Below are positions 15,030-24,436 of a DNA stretch of 58,006 nt, in pieces. The DNA lies in NCBI GenBank assembly GCA_021775935.1, contig JAJFGY010000065.1, positions 1-58,006 on the forward strand, in the 5' to 3' direction. Source of the stretch: Alphaproteobacteria bacterium. Its GTDB lineage: Bacteria; Pseudomonadota; Alphaproteobacteria; Parvibaculales; Parvibaculaceae. The position numbers were made by a program, and so were the translations under genes. The notes under the pieces were generated by a model. It was not told the DNA's origin. It did no database searches and saw only the letters and a program-made list of their open reading frames with translations. The stretch's first letter is position 1. Every line of letters begins with the position of its first letter.

Positions 15030-15467
15030 ATGGCTTACTGGCTTTTCAAATCCGAACCGGGCGCCTGGAGCTGGGATGATCAGGTGAAGCGCGGCGCCAA
15101 AGGTGAACACTGGGACGGTGTGCGAAATTATCAGGCCAACAATAATATGAAGGCCATGAAGAACGGCGATCTCGGCTTCTTCTATCACTCCGTGGATGAG
15201 AAGGCGGTCGTCGGGATCGTCCGCGTGATCAAAGAGCACTACCCAGATCACACAGACCCTAAAGAACGCTTTGGCATGGTGGACATTGAAGCCGTTGAGC
15301 CCTTCGTTAAGCCTGTAACTCTACAGGATGTGAAGGACACGCCGGAGCTTGGCGACATGATACTCGTCAACAATTCGCGCCTGTCGGTTCAACCCGTTAC
15401 AGCGGATGAATGGAAACGGGTTTGCAAGATGGGTGGTCTCAAAAAAGTGCCCACCGTGAAAAAATAG
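15030..15467 (+). CDS. EVE domain protein
   Basis: The 145-residue product starts MAYWLFKSEP and carries WDGVRNYQANNNMKAMKNGDLGFFYHS, the signature of EVE domains (PUA-like fold), which bind modified bases in DNA or RNA. This single-domain form is a housekeeping relative of human THYN1. I chose the ATG at 15030, preceded by GAAGGA and matching the family start; the open frame extends upstream without homology. It forms a small operon with yciI and probably the Rieske gene. Confidence 0.93.
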   Translation: MAYWLFKSEPGAWSWDDQVKRGAKGEHWDGVRNYQANNNMKAMKNGDLGFFYHSVDEKAVVGIVRVIKEHYPDHTDPKERFGMVDIEAVEPFVKPVTLQDVKDTPELGDMILVNNSRLSVQPVTADEWKRVCKMGGLKKVPTVKK

Positions 15468-15486
15468 CGAAGGCTAGTCCTACTTG

Positions 15487-15876
15487 ATGAGTTACGCAGA
15501 CGAGCAGCGTCGTGAGAAATGGCTTGCGAGGGTCCCGCCTATAGGGACGCACTTATGCGCCCTTGATGAGGTGGGCCAGCCTGGTGCCAAAGGCTTCACT
15601 TTTGGGGAAGGGCGCGAGCGGTTCGACATGTTTGTTGTGCGAACCGAGAAAGAGTGTCTGGCCTATGTCAACGCCTGCCCTCACGCCTTCACACCTCTTG
15701 AGACCTTCACCGATAAGTTTCTAACGCGCAAAAAGGATCAGATCCTCTGCACCACCCATGGTGCGCTTTTCAATCTGGACGACGGGTTTTGCACCAGCGG
15801 CCCCTGTGCAGGCAAAAGCCTTGTCACAATCCCAATTGAAATTGTCGGCGATCAAATCGTAATCGCACTGGGCTAA
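15487..15876 (+). CDS. Rieske [2Fe-2S] domain protein
   Basis: The 129-residue product is a free-standing Rieske domain of the NirD/ferredoxin type. Cluster ligands are visible: C64-P-H66 and C88-T-T-H91, with a long insert between them. It would act as a soluble electron carrier for an oxygenase or reductase, but no partner is adjacent. The N-terminus has a basic/aromatic segment (RREKWLARVPP). The start is ATG at 15487 (TTG one codon upstream also open). It faces the creatininase-like gene with a 19-bp gap. Confidence 0.9.
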   Translation: MSYADEQRREKWLARVPPIGTHLCALDEVGQPGAKGFTFGEGRERFDMFVVRTEKECLAYVNACPHAFTPLETFTDKFLTRKKDQILCTTHGALFNLDDGFCTSGPCAGKSLVTIPIEIVGDQIVIALG

Positions 15877-15895
15877 AGCATGCTTCAAAGAGAAG

Positions 15896-16642
15896 TCAGC
15901 TTGCGACAAACGCCGCGAAGTCCTCAACCAACCCTTTAGCCGAGAGATCCACCAGCTTCTTGCCGTCAGATGGATGAGCGAGCGAGGGGTCTGAGCCAAT
16001 GCGCCCATCGGGAAATTTCGCGCGATAATCTTCCGCGTCGGTGTAGCGGGCCGACGGCGCAATCTTCGGGCTCATCTCAACCGTCTTGATGGCATCGGGA
16101 TAGGCATATTGCGTCACCGCCACTTCAGACGGCGTGGCATGCGCCCCGTGGGATTTGCCATACGTGTCCATGCAATATTTGTAGACGGGTTTGTAGTCCC
16201 ACCAATTGGCAAGCTTGCACTTCACCGGCCCGCGATTGCTCCCATCGCGCGCCAGTGACCGGTCTGCATAAATCTCAGCAAACGCCGCCTGGATCGTCGA
16301 AACATTGCCGCCATGCCCATTGAAAAAATAAATCCGGTCAAAGCCGTGCCGCCCTAGCGACAATACCCAATCATAAATCACCGCAATCATAGTGGAGGGT
16401 CGCAGCGTCATCGACCCCGGAAACGCCATATGATGCTGCGCACATCCCACATTAAAGGTGGGGGCCACCAGCATGTCCGCGTCTCGCGCAGCATGTTCGG
16501 CAATCACTTCAGGACAAATCGCGTCCGTCCCAATCAACCCATTGGGCCCATGTTGTTCGGTCGAGCCGATCGGGATCACAATGCCCTTTGAGCGCGTTAG
16601 GTAGGCCTCCACTTCGGGCCAGCTGGACGTGTGCAGATGCAT
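15896..16642 (-). CDS. Creatininase family protein
   Basis: The 248-residue product has the creatininase fold signatures: IPIGSTEQHGPNGLIGTDA (metal-binding Glu/His and Asp), FNGHGGNV and a late SHGAHATPSEVA. These are the ligands of the two-metal amidohydrolase site. Family members hydrolyse creatinine, mycofactocin precursors (MftE), FAPy intermediates or formamides, so the exact substrate is open. Start at 16642 (MHLHTSSWPE) because AAAGGAAG is 6 bp upstream. It is divergent from the GNAT gene over a 145-bp spacer. Confidence 0.93.
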   Translation of the reverse strand: MHLHTSSWPEVEAYLTRSKGIVIPIGSTEQHGPNGLIGTDAICPEVIAEHAARDADMLVAPTFNVGCAQHHMAFPGSMTLRPSTMIAVIYDWVLSLGRHGFDRIYFFNGHGGNVSTIQAAFAEIYADRSLARDGSNRGPVKCKLANWWDYKPVYKYCMDTYGKSHGAHATPSEVAVTQYAYPDAIKTVEMSPKIAPSARYTDAEDYRAKFPDGRIGSDPSLAHPSDGKKLVDLSAKGLVEDFAAFVAS

Positions 16643-16787
16643 AAAACTTCCTTTCGAAGCTGGCAGTGTCGCGGACACGAACTCACAAAGCCAGTCGGAA
16701 TTTCGTCAACCTCAATCTCTCGAACGCGAAAGCTCATGACATTTCTCCTCCACTCCCATATCAAACGAGTTGGCAAAGGGAAGCTAG

Positions 16788-17231
16788 ATGACAGAGTCAA
16801 ATCCAACGCGGGCGCGGGCATCAGATGGGGCAGGCATCGCGACCGTTTATCTGACCGCAACCGCAAAGCTGGGTTTTCTTCCAAGGCGCCATGACGGACC
16901 AGACATTTGGCATCATTTCACGACCCTGCCCACCAAACAAGAATGCTGGATAGTACGCGACCAGGGCCGCATTGCCGCCTTTTTGGCAACGACACCTGGA
17001 TGGATTGACCATCTCTATGTTCATCCGAAAGCTCAAGGTCGGGGGCTTGGGTCAGTCCTTCTGGAACATGCGAAACGCACACTCCCTCTCGGGTTTGAAC
17101 TTTGGACATTTCAGCAGAATAGACGGGCGCAGACTTTCTATGACCACAAAGGCCTGCACGTCTCCGAGAGAACAGATGGTCGGCGTAACGAAGAACATCT
17201 CCCCGACCTGAAATATGCGTGGCGACCATAA
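16788..17231 (+). CDS. GNAT family N-acetyltransferase
   Basis: The 147-residue product carries the acetyl-CoA pyrophosphate-binding motif YVHPKAQGRGLGSVLLEHAK (around residues 82-101) and the later FQQNRRAQTFYDHKGLHV. This is the RimI-like single-domain layout; the acceptor is not evident. Its ATG follows GGGAAG. It is 12 bp upstream of the CoA-transferase gene and likely shares its message. Confidence 0.92.
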   Translation: MTESNPTRARASDGAGIATVYLTATAKLGFLPRRHDGPDIWHHFTTLPTKQECWIVRDQGRIAAFLATTPGWIDHLYVHPKAQGRGLGSVLLEHAKRTLPLGFELWTFQQNRRAQTFYDHKGLHVSERTDGRRNEEHLPDLKYAWRP

Positions 17232-17243
17232 GGACCAAAACAC

Positions 17244-18479
17244 ATGACGAGCGAAGATAAGAAACCATCCCCAAATGGCGCACTAGAGGGTATCCGCGTG
17301 GTCGATCTCACCAGCGTCGTCCTGGGCGCCTACGCGACCGCCCTGCTGGGTGACATGGGCGCTGACGTCATCAAGATCGAAAGCCCCAGTCCCAAAAACG
17401 GTCAGGGCGGCGACATTATGCGCTGGGCGGGCGACACACCGTCAGGTGAGGCTTCGGGCCTTGGCCCCATGTTCCTCACCATCAACCGCAACAAACGCTC
17501 TGTGCTGCTTGATTTGAAAAAACAGGCGGCCCGCGACGCGCTTCTCAAGCTCATCGCAACCGCCGATGTCTTTGCCGCAAACGTTCGCTATGACGGTCTC
17601 AAACGCTTGGGGCTTTCCTATGAAGACGTAAAAGCCGTGAAGCCTGACATCGTCTATGTCATTGGCACGGGGTATGGCGAAGACGGACCATATGGCGGCA
17701 GACCCGCTTACGATGACATGATCCAGGCGGCATCCGGCATCTCTTCCATGATGAGCGAAGTCGACGGCGACCCGCGTCCCCGGTTTTTTCCGACCCTCAT
17801 TGCCGATAAGACGACAGGCCTTTTCATGGCAAATGCCATCGTCACAGCGCTCTTCCACAAAGAACGCACAGGCGAAGGCCAGTTTGTGGAAGTGCCCATG
17901 ATGGAAAGCATGGTCTCTTTTCTGCTTGCAGAACATCTCTACGGCGAAACCTATGACCCGCCGACGGGACCCATCGGTTATGTGCGCGTAACCGCGCCAG
18001 ATCGCAAACCCTACAAAACGGCCGACGGATACATCGCCATCCTTCCCTACTCAGACCAGCAATGGCGCGATTTCTTCAACTTGGGAGGAAAGCCGGATCT
18101 CTTTGAGACCGACGCCCGCTTTGCGACTTACGAAAACCGCACCCGCAACATTCAGGGTCTCTACGCCATGGTGGAAGAAGTCACCGTGCACAAAACAACC
18201 GCAGAATGGGAAAAGGAGTTAGGCGCCAATGACATTCCCCATGCACGCGTCAACAAGTTGGGCGATCTCCGCCACGATCCTCATCTTGATGCCGTCGGTC
18301 TTTTTGAAAAGCGCAACCACCCCCATGAAGGCCCCTATTGGAGCCTCAATCACCCTGTGAACTATGAGGGAAGCCCCGCAAGTGTACGACGCGATGCACC
18401 TGTGCTCGGTGAGCACACCCAGGAAGTCATGAAAGAGGCGGGGTTGAATGAGACAGAGATTGCCGCTTTGGGTGACTAA
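17244..18479 (+). CDS. CaiB/BaiF (family III) CoA-transferase
   Basis: The 411-residue protein has the family III architecture: RVVDLTSVVLGAYATALLGDMGADVIKIE at the N-terminus, NRNKRSVLLDLK, and GGRPAYDDMIQAASG, where an Asp acts as the covalent carboxylate nucleophile. The enzyme moves CoA from an acyl-CoA to a free acid. The substrate cannot be read from the sequence. It follows the GNAT gene closely and overlaps the end of the convergent GGDEF/EAL gene by 4 bp. Confidence 0.95.
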   Translation: MTSEDKKPSPNGALEGIRVVDLTSVVLGAYATALLGDMGADVIKIESPSPKNGQGGDIMRWAGDTPSGEASGLGPMFLTINRNKRSVLLDLKKQAARDALLKLIATADVFAANVRYDGLKRLGLSYEDVKAVKPDIVYVIGTGYGEDGPYGGRPAYDDMIQAASGISSMMSEVDGDPRPRFFPTLIADKTTGLFMANAIVTALFHKERTGEGQFVEVPMMESMVSFLLAEHLYGETYDPPTGPIGYVRVTAPDRKPYKTADGYIAILPYSDQQWRDFFNLGGKPDLFETDARFATYENRTRNIQGLYAMVEEVTVHKTTAEWEKELGANDIPHARVNKLGDLRHDPHLDAVGLFEKRNHPHEGPYWSLNHPVNYEGSPASVRRDAPVLGEHTQEVMKEAGLNETEIAALGD

Positions 18480-20650
18480 GCTTTTTTCGCAAGTATGCGC
18501 GCTTGGCGATCACGCATAAGCGTTTCAAAGTCAGGGGCCTTAATTGGCCGCGACAACAAGAAGCCCTGCAATTCATCGCACCCAATGGCTGTCATAAAAT
18601 CAGCCTGTGCATCTGTCTCCACACCCTCAGCAACAATCTTCAGGTTGAGAGATTTTCCGATCGACACAATCTGGCGCGCAAGAATGGCGCTGGTTGCTTC
18701 GTGCACATTCGAAACGAAACTCCGATCAATCTTCAGCTCATGGGCGGTAAAGCGGTGCAAATAGGAAAGCGAGGAATATCCGGTCCCAAAGTCATCAATC
18801 AGAATTTCAATGCCACCATCTGCGAGGGCTTTGATCTGTGAGCTAGCGGATTCTTCATCCGTGATCATGGCAGATTCAGTTACTTCGACCTGAAGACACT
18901 GAGCGGGAACATTATGCTTCTTCAACGTGCCAAATACATCTTCCAGCACGCATCCCGCTGCCAGGTGAATAGGCGAAATGTTGACCGACATCGGACCTAC
19001 ATTAAGGCCTTCTTCGCGCCACCGCGCAATGTCTGAAACAACTCGGTCGAGAACGACGCGGCCCAGGTCAATAACAAGACCTGTTTCCTCTGCAATCGGA
19101 ATAAACAGACCAGGAGAGATCAACCCTTTGTCCGGGTGGTTCCACCGTGCGAGTGCTTCCCCAGCAACCGGCTCACGCGTCTCTGCGTCGAACCGAGGCT
19201 GATACATGACAAAAAACTGATCCGTATCGAGCGCAATACGCAGGTCGTGCTCAAGATGCATACGCTCATGCACCGCGCGGCTTAGCTCTTCATCAAACAA
19301 CTGGAAGCAGCCGCGCCCCTCATCCTTTGCACGATAGAGCGCAAGGTCGGCATTTTGCATCAACAATTCGGGGTCACCCTTGTCCCACGGGTAGTGGGCA
19401 ATCCCAATGGAGCATCCGGCGGTCATCGCAATGCCATCTATATAAAAAGGCTCCGCAAGCGCATCGATAATTTTCTGGGCAAGCACGGATACACCGTGAG
19501 TCTGATCTAGGTGACGTGCGATAATTGCAAACTCATCACCACCAATGCGGGCAACGGTATCTGTATTGCGAACAAGCTCGTGCAGACGTTTGGATGTTTC
19601 AACAAGCAGCTTGTCACCCACGCTATGGCCACGCGTGTCATTGACCATTTTGAAGTTATCGAGGTCGAGCAGCAGAAGAGCAAAACCCTCATCTGTTCGA
19701 TTAGAAACAGAGATCGCAAATTCGAGTTGGTCCAGCAGCTCCGCGCGGTTGGCGACACCTGTGAGTGAATCAGATGTTGCCTGAACCCGAAGCTTTTCTT
19801 CGAGTTCACGTCGTTCCGTCACATCCAACAAAATAAGGTACGCGCAGGGCTCGCCTTCATAGTCGATGATCAGGCCTTTGATCAGCAGCCAGAGCGGTGT
19901 TCCATCTGCGCGCTCAACCGACATTTCAAAATTCTCGGTAACACCCTTGGCAAGCAGCTGAGCCCGCAACTTTTCGTAAGTTGCTGTGTCCGACATAAGA
20001 TCTGGCACACTGAGCGTATCGGCAGACTTCCCAAGCACTTCCAGAAGCTCCGCCATGCTCTCATTGACATAGCGCAGGGAACGGTCACTCGGACGGGTAA
20101 TCACAACGGGGAAAGGAGCGCTATCTATCAGCGAGCGAAACCGAAGTTCAGAGCGTTGAAGCTCATTCAGTGTCTCAACTTGATAGGTCGTATCTTCAAT
20201 CGACCCTGCAAACATAGCGGGGGCGCCATCAGCACCAGCTGAAACGTGGCCCCGCGAACGGATCCACCGGACTTCGCCGTCAGGGCGTCTGATGCGGCAG
20301 GCCAGATCATAGGCTTCACGCGCATCCAGATGGGCCTGCACCCGCGCGGAAACCTCTTCCCGGTCTTCTTCATGGATTGCCGCAAGAATATCATCAAACG
20401 CGCTGACGCCTTCCTCAATGCCCAATACAGCACAGGCATTCGGCGTCATATAAAGGGAGCCCGTCTGCAGGTTCCAAAACCAGGCGCCGTATCCTGCCTG
20501 GCGCTCAGCAAGCTCGAGCCCTGCCTTGGCAAACGCAACATCTTCGAAGACGGGACCCTCTTGCGTTTGCGCAGCCGCAATCGCTGACGTCCGCTCTCGG
20601 CGTTTCGCAATTTTGCGCTGATTTTTACGTCGCGGCAGGCGGCGTCCCAT
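18476..20650 (-). CDS. PAS-PAS-GGDEF-EAL protein (cyclic-di-GMP turnover)
   Basis: The 724-residue protein has a basic head (RRLPRRKNQRKIAKRRER), two PAS sensor domains (about 40-155 and 165-280), a GGDEF domain with intact GGDEF (370-374) and inhibitory RxxD site (R361-N-T-D364), and an EAL domain (from about 470) with EAL (498-500) and DDFGTGYSS. Both catalytic domains look active, so it may make and degrade cyclic-di-GMP. No membrane span is visible, so the PAS domains probably sense a cytoplasmic signal. It is divergent from acetyl-CoA synthetase across a 266-bp spacer (20651-20916) with no credible gene. Confidence 0.96.
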   Translation of the reverse strand: MGRRLPRRKNQRKIAKRRERTSAIAAAQTQEGPVFEDVAFAKAGLELAERQAGYGAWFWNLQTGSLYMTPNACAVLGIEEGVSAFDDILAAIHEEDREEVSARVQAHLDAREAYDLACRIRRPDGEVRWIRSRGHVSAGADGAPAMFAGSIEDTTYQVETLNELQRSELRFRSLIDSAPFPVVITRPSDRSLRYVNESMAELLEVLGKSADTLSVPDLMSDTATYEKLRAQLLAKGVTENFEMSVERADGTPLWLLIKGLIIDYEGEPCAYLILLDVTERRELEEKLRVQATSDSLTGVANRAELLDQLEFAISVSNRTDEGFALLLLDLDNFKMVNDTRGHSVGDKLLVETSKRLHELVRNTDTVARIGGDEFAIIARHLDQTHGVSVLAQKIIDALAEPFYIDGIAMTAGCSIGIAHYPWDKGDPELLMQNADLALYRAKDEGRGCFQLFDEELSRAVHERMHLEHDLRIALDTDQFFVMYQPRFDAETREPVAGEALARWNHPDKGLISPGLFIPIAEETGLVIDLGRVVLDRVVSDIARWREEGLNVGPMSVNISPIHLAAGCVLEDVFGTLKKHNVPAQCLQVEVTESAMITDEESASSQIKALADGGIEILIDDFGTGYSSLSYLHRFTAHELKIDRSFVSNVHEATSAILARQIVSIGKSLNLKIVAEGVETDAQADFMTAIGCDELQGFLLSRPIKAPDFETLMRDRQARILAKKA

Positions 20651-20916
20651 GAGTGATCCCTCTAAAAAGGAGAGAATGCAGGGACACTTGGTAAGAAAGC
20701 CTAAATCCGCTTGGGATCTGCCAGACGATCAAAGCGTAGGGTTAATAATGGGTAACGCTGTTCCCGCAAACAGCACAGCGGATCAAGCTAGGAGACCGGT
20801 TCTCGTTCGAGATGGTGGACCAACAGCCAAAAAAGAGCACAAAAGAGCCAGCTACAACCTATAATGAAAAAAAGCAAAAATACGCGGTTGGTGGTGACCG
20901 CTCCCAGGAGGCCAGA

Positions 20917-22857
20917 ATGACAGACTCATCAATTTTTCCCGTAAGTGATGAATGGGCAGCCCGCGCTCACCTTGACGAGGCTGGCTATCAGAAGATGTAT
21001 GACGCCAGCATTGCCGACCCAGAAGGGTTCTGGGGAGAACAGGGCAAGCGCATCGATTGGATGAAGCCTTATACAAAAGTCAAAGATGTCTCCTACAACA
21101 AAGACAATCTGCACATCCGGTGGTTCAAAGACGGGAGCCTCAACGCCAGTGTAAACTGCATCGACCGTCACCTGGAGACAAAAGCAGATCAAGTCGCAAT
21201 CATCTGGGAGGGGGACGAACCAACTGACGACAAGAAAATTACCTACCGCCAATTGCACGCGGCGGTCTGTACGTTCGCCAATGTTCTGAAAGCCCAGGGC
21301 GTTAAAAAGGGCGATCGCGTCACGATCTATATGCCCATGATTGTGGAGGCGGCCTACGCCATGCTCGCTTGCGCACGCATTGGCGCTGTCCACTCAGTCG
21401 TCTTTGGGGGGTTCTCTCCCGACGCCCTGGCTGGCCGCATCATTGATTGCGACAGCAACTGCATCATCACCGCTGATGAAGGGGTGCGGGGCGGCAGAAA
21501 AATTCCGCTCAAAGCGAACACTGATGAAGCGGTCGCGAAATGCCCCGGCGTCACATCTGTGATCGTCGTGGAACGCACGGCATCCGGCGTGCCCATGAAA
21601 GCAGGCCGGGACGTTTGGTTTCATGAGGCCGCAGCCTCGGTCGGCGCTGACTGCCCCCCCGAAGAAATGAACGCGGAAGATCCGCTTTTCATTCTCTATA
21701 CATCCGGATCAACCGGTCAGCCCAAAGGCGTGATGCACACAACCGGCGGCTACATGGTTTATGCCTCCATCACCCACCAATATGTGTTCGATTATCACGA
21801 CGGGGATGTCTATTGGTGCACCGCTGACGTCGGCTGGGTCACAGGGCATAGCTACATTCTCTATGGACCACTGGCCAATGGCGCCACCACGCTCATGTTT
21901 GAAGGCGTACCCAATTATCCTGACGCATCGCGCTTCTGGCAGGTCTGTGACAAACATCAGGTCAATATTTTCTATACAGCACCTACCGCGATCCGCGCAT
22001 TGATGCGCGAAGGAGAAGGGCCTGTGAAAGCGACAAGCCGATCATCTCTCAGATTGCTTGGCTCTGTTGGCGAGCCCATCAACCCGGAAGCCTGGCTCTG
22101 GTACCATAACGTCGTGGGCGAGGGACGCTCCCCCATTGTAGACACTTGGTGGCAGACGGAAACCGGCGGCATTCTCATCAGCCCGCTTCCCGGCGCGATC
22201 GGTCAAAAGCCAGGCTCCGCAACCAAGCCCTTCTTTGGCATCAAGCCGATCATTGTCGATACCGAGGGCAAAATTCTCGACGGCGCCACTGAGGGTAATC
22301 TGTGTATCGCCGACAGTTGGCCCGGACAGATGCGGACCGTCTATGGCGATCATGATCGCTTCGCCAACACCTATTTCATTCAGTTTCCGGGCATGTATTT
22401 CACGGGTGATGGCTGCCGTCGCGATAAGGATGGCTATTATTGGATCACCGGTCGCGTCGACGATGTGCTCAACGTATCAGGTCATCGCATGGGCACTGCA
22501 GAAGTCGAAAGCGCACTCGTTGCCCACGCAAAGGTCGCGGAAGCTGCGGTGGTTGGCTATCCCCACGACATTAAGGGCCAGGGCATCTACGCCTATGTCA
22601 CATTGAACGTGGGCGAGGACCCGACAGAGGCGTTACAAAAAGAACTCGTCCAATGGGTGCGCAAAGAAATCGGACCCATCGCAAGTCCTGATCTCATTCA
22701 ATGGGCACCAGGGCTCCCCAAGACCCGCTCGGGCAAAATCATGCGGCGCATCCTGCGCAAAATTGCAGAAAATGAGTTTTCTAACCTCGGCGACACGTCA
22801 ACGCTCGCAGATCCAGGCGTCGTGGATGATCTTATCGAGAACCGCCAAAACCGTTAG
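20917..22857 (+). CDS. acs: Acetyl-CoA synthetase
   Basis: The 646-residue AMP-forming enzyme activates acetate to acetyl-CoA. It shows the adenylate P-loop [12 protein letters not shown], the A5/A8 motifs TWWQTETGG and [23 protein letters not shown], and the acetylatable lysine in [16 protein letters not shown]. Length matches the family (about 650). The ATG at 20917 follows AGGAGG; the frame stays open upstream to 20812, but that part lacks homology. A strong hairpin follows the stop. Confidence 0.95.
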   Translation: MTDSSIFPVSDEWAARAHLDEAGYQKMYDASIADPEGFWGEQGKRIDWMKPYTKVKDVSYNKDNLHIRWFKDGSLNASVNCIDRHLETKADQVAIIWEGDEPTDDKKITYRQLHAAVCTFANVLKAQGVKKGDRVTIYMPMIVEAAYAMLACARIGAVHSVVFGGFSPDALAGRIIDCDSNCIITADEGVRGGRKIPLKANTDEAVAKCPGVTSVIVVERTASGVPMKAGRDVWFHEAAASVGADCPPEEMNAEDPLFILYTSGSTGQPKGVMHTTGGYMVYASITHQYVFDYHDGDVYWCTADVGWVTGHSYILYGPLANGATTLMFEGVPNYPDASRFWQVCDKHQVNIFYTAPTAIRALMREGEGPVKATSRSSLRLLGSVGEPINPEAWLWYHNVVGEGRSPIVDTWWQTETGGILISPLPGAIGQKPGSATKPFFGIKPIIVDTEGKILDGATEGNLCIADSWPGQMRTVYGDHDRFANTYFIQFPGMYFTGDGCRRDKDGYYWITGRVDDVLNVSGHRMGTAEVESALVAHAKVAEAAVVGYPHDIKGQGIYAYVTLNVGEDPTEALQKELVQWVRKEIGPIASPDLIQWAPGLPKTRSGKIMRRILRKIAENEFSNLGDTSTLADPGVVDDLIENRQNR

Positions 22858-22875
22858 ACATAGCGATCGCGCCAG

Positions 22876-22941
22876 CCGTTTGAGAACTGCCAAAACCTCT
22901 GATATTGCCCCAAAAATGGGGCATATCAAACGGTTTGTTTC
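22876..22941 (+). terminator. Candidate terminator after acs
   Basis: An inner stem GATATTGCCCC / GGGGCATATC (one bulge) is nested in an outer pair CCGTTTGA / TCAAACGG, followed by a T-rich GGTTTGTTTC. The remaining 22942-23116 stretch is AT-rich and probably holds the promoter of the PAS_5 gene. Confidence 0.55.
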
Positions 22942-23116
22942 ACCAATACTTCTTATGACAGATGTAAGGGAACGTCCTGCGCTGATGGGCCAACGAAGCC
23001 TATCTTAAACTGTTGATTTACTTTGTTCACGGAACAACACTCAATTTTTACTTTATTAGATCTACGTTTCTGGCATTGTCCACGGCGAAATTAGGGCTTT
23101 CCTGTCGGGGCTGGGT

Positions 23117-23617
23117 ATGAAACTGAAAACTGATGGCGCACAGGCGCTGCTGACCTATTGGGAACGCCTGAAACAGGGCAAGCGCTTGCCGTCAACAGCC
23201 GACCTGGATCTCGTCGATATTGCCCCCATCCTCGCAAACGTCATCGTCTATGAGAAATTGGACGACGATTTCAGTATTCGGTTTTTTGGAACAGAAATCG
23301 TCAAGCGCCTTGGTATAGATCTCACCGGAACAAATACGTCCGCCTACAAAGACGACCCCTTCGGCAAGCTAACGATCGATCATCTAAACCAGGTGGTGAA
23401 CGAACCTCTCATCTTGGTGGCAGAGTTCAATTCAGAGACAAACGAAGGTCCCGTTCTGGAAATTGAACAGATCATGTTGCCAATCGCCGATAAGGACGGA
23501 ACGCCTCGGTGCATCCTGTCCCACACCAGCCGAACCGAAGGTGCTGACGCAACAGTCACCGTGGAGCTGACGGAAAGCTTTCGAGGCCTGAAAGGTGTGC
23601 AGACGCTCAATCTCTAA
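23117..23617 (+). CDS. PAS_5-type PAS domain protein
   Basis: The 166-residue protein is almost entirely one PAS domain of the alphaproteobacterial PAS_5 type: LPSTADLDLVDIAPILANVIVYE, then RFFGTEIVKRLGIDLTGTN, and EQIMLPIADKDGTPRCILS. There is no output domain. Such proteins occur in many copies in alphaproteobacteria, with unknown partners. The gene overlaps the convergent nuclease gene by 11 bp. Confidence 0.85.
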   Translation: MKLKTDGAQALLTYWERLKQGKRLPSTADLDLVDIAPILANVIVYEKLDDDFSIRFFGTEIVKRLGIDLTGTNTSAYKDDPFGKLTIDHLNQVVNEPLILVAEFNSETNEGPVLEIEQIMLPIADKDGTPRCILSHTSRTEGADATVTVELTESFRGLKGVQTLNL

Positions 23618-24074
23618 GCGCCACCCCCGAGCACCAGCTGCCCCGTCTACCGCCATGATAGGCACGCGCAAGCCCTGCATTCAGAAGGGATGTACTGAGG
23701 TCGCCCGCCATCTGATGAGTTACGTGCGCCTGAACACGCCCGCCAAACTTGTCCGGCTCCACACCAAGGAGCGAAATCGCACTTCCTTCGAAGACCTTTA
23801 GGTGATCGGTGGCAGCCTCTGCCAGTGCCCGCTCTTCAGGACACTTTCCCCGACGCTCCGCCGCGTCAATGCCGGATAGGCGGACTGCCACCTGCACATC
23901 CTGACCCAGCCAGATCCGGGCGCGCACCTCAACCGTATCGCCGTCAATCACCCGAATGAGTGTCGCAGGGATCGGACCGGGCAAAACCTCAGCCGCAGAA
24001 GCTGCCGTTGGCCCACTTACGGCGATGGAAGAGCACCACACGGATAGCGCAAAGAAATATTGAAAAACTCTCAT
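23607..24074 (-). CDS. Secreted thermonuclease (SNase-like) family protein
   Basis: The 155-residue product has a signal peptide (hydrophobic FFALSVWCSSIAVSG, then AASAAE) and an SNase OB fold with RVIDGDTVEVRARIWLG, VRLSGIDAAERRGKC and KFGGRVQAHV. The Arg and Glu residues of the catalytic set (as in staphylococcal Arg35, Glu43, Arg87) are present. It probably acts as a calcium-dependent periplasmic or secreted nuclease. The C-terminus (GSWCSGVALRD) is typical for the short proteobacterial form. Confidence 0.92.
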   Translation of the reverse strand: MRVFQYFFALSVWCSSIAVSGPTAASAAEVLPGPIPATLIRVIDGDTVEVRARIWLGQDVQVAVRLSGIDAAERRGKCPEERALAEAATDHLKVFEGSAISLLGVEPDKFGGRVQAHVTHQMAGDLSTSLLNAGLARAYHGGRRGSWCSGVALRD

Positions 24075-24127
24075 TACGTGTATTTAGTACATCAATACAC
24101 GCATACCGGGCAAGCAGAGTGTGAGCC

Positions 24128-24307
24128 TCAGAAATCGCTGATCAGCCCTTTATGTTCCCAATCCCCGTAACGGGTGGGTTCCGGCCCCTCACGACCCAAT
24201 ATTTCACGCGGTGCATCAACGCCAGGGGATGCCTGCACACGACGCTCTTCAGCCTCGGCAAGAGCGCGCTTTGCTGCCGCACTTGTGTCTGGATTTTTGT
24301 CGCCCAT
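24128..24307 (-). CDS. DUF1674 protein, SdhAF4-like succinate dehydrogenase assembly factor
   Basis: The last 59 codons of a long minus-strand open frame end in EPTRYGDWEHKGLISDF, the invariant C-terminus of DUF1674/SDHAF4 proteins. In mitochondria and alphaproteobacteria these small proteins bind flavinylated SdhA during succinate dehydrogenase assembly. The start MGDKNPDT at 24307 is chosen; AGAAGG lies 12 bp upstream. An in-frame ATG at 24361 would give 77 residues but has no ribosome site. The open frame further upstream is only the shadow of htpX. No sdh genes are nearby. Confidence 0.82.
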   Translation of the reverse strand: MGDKNPDTSAAAKRALAEAEERRVQASPGVDAPREILGREGPEPTRYGDWEHKGLISDF

Positions 24308-24436
24308 GATCTGCTCAAACCTTCTGTCTCTCAACCCGCCCAACCATTCTGGCAGCGGCATTGAAGGAGACCATTTCTTTCTACATATAGGAGGGAGGCA
24401 AAAAACGCCAATAGCCGACCGCGAGGACAAGCCCCG

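Noticed and set aside
20649-20864. 71-codon plus-strand frame between the GGDEF/EAL gene and acs
   Set aside because: No recognisable domain; it begins inside the start of the minus-strand gene and spans the promoter region of acs.
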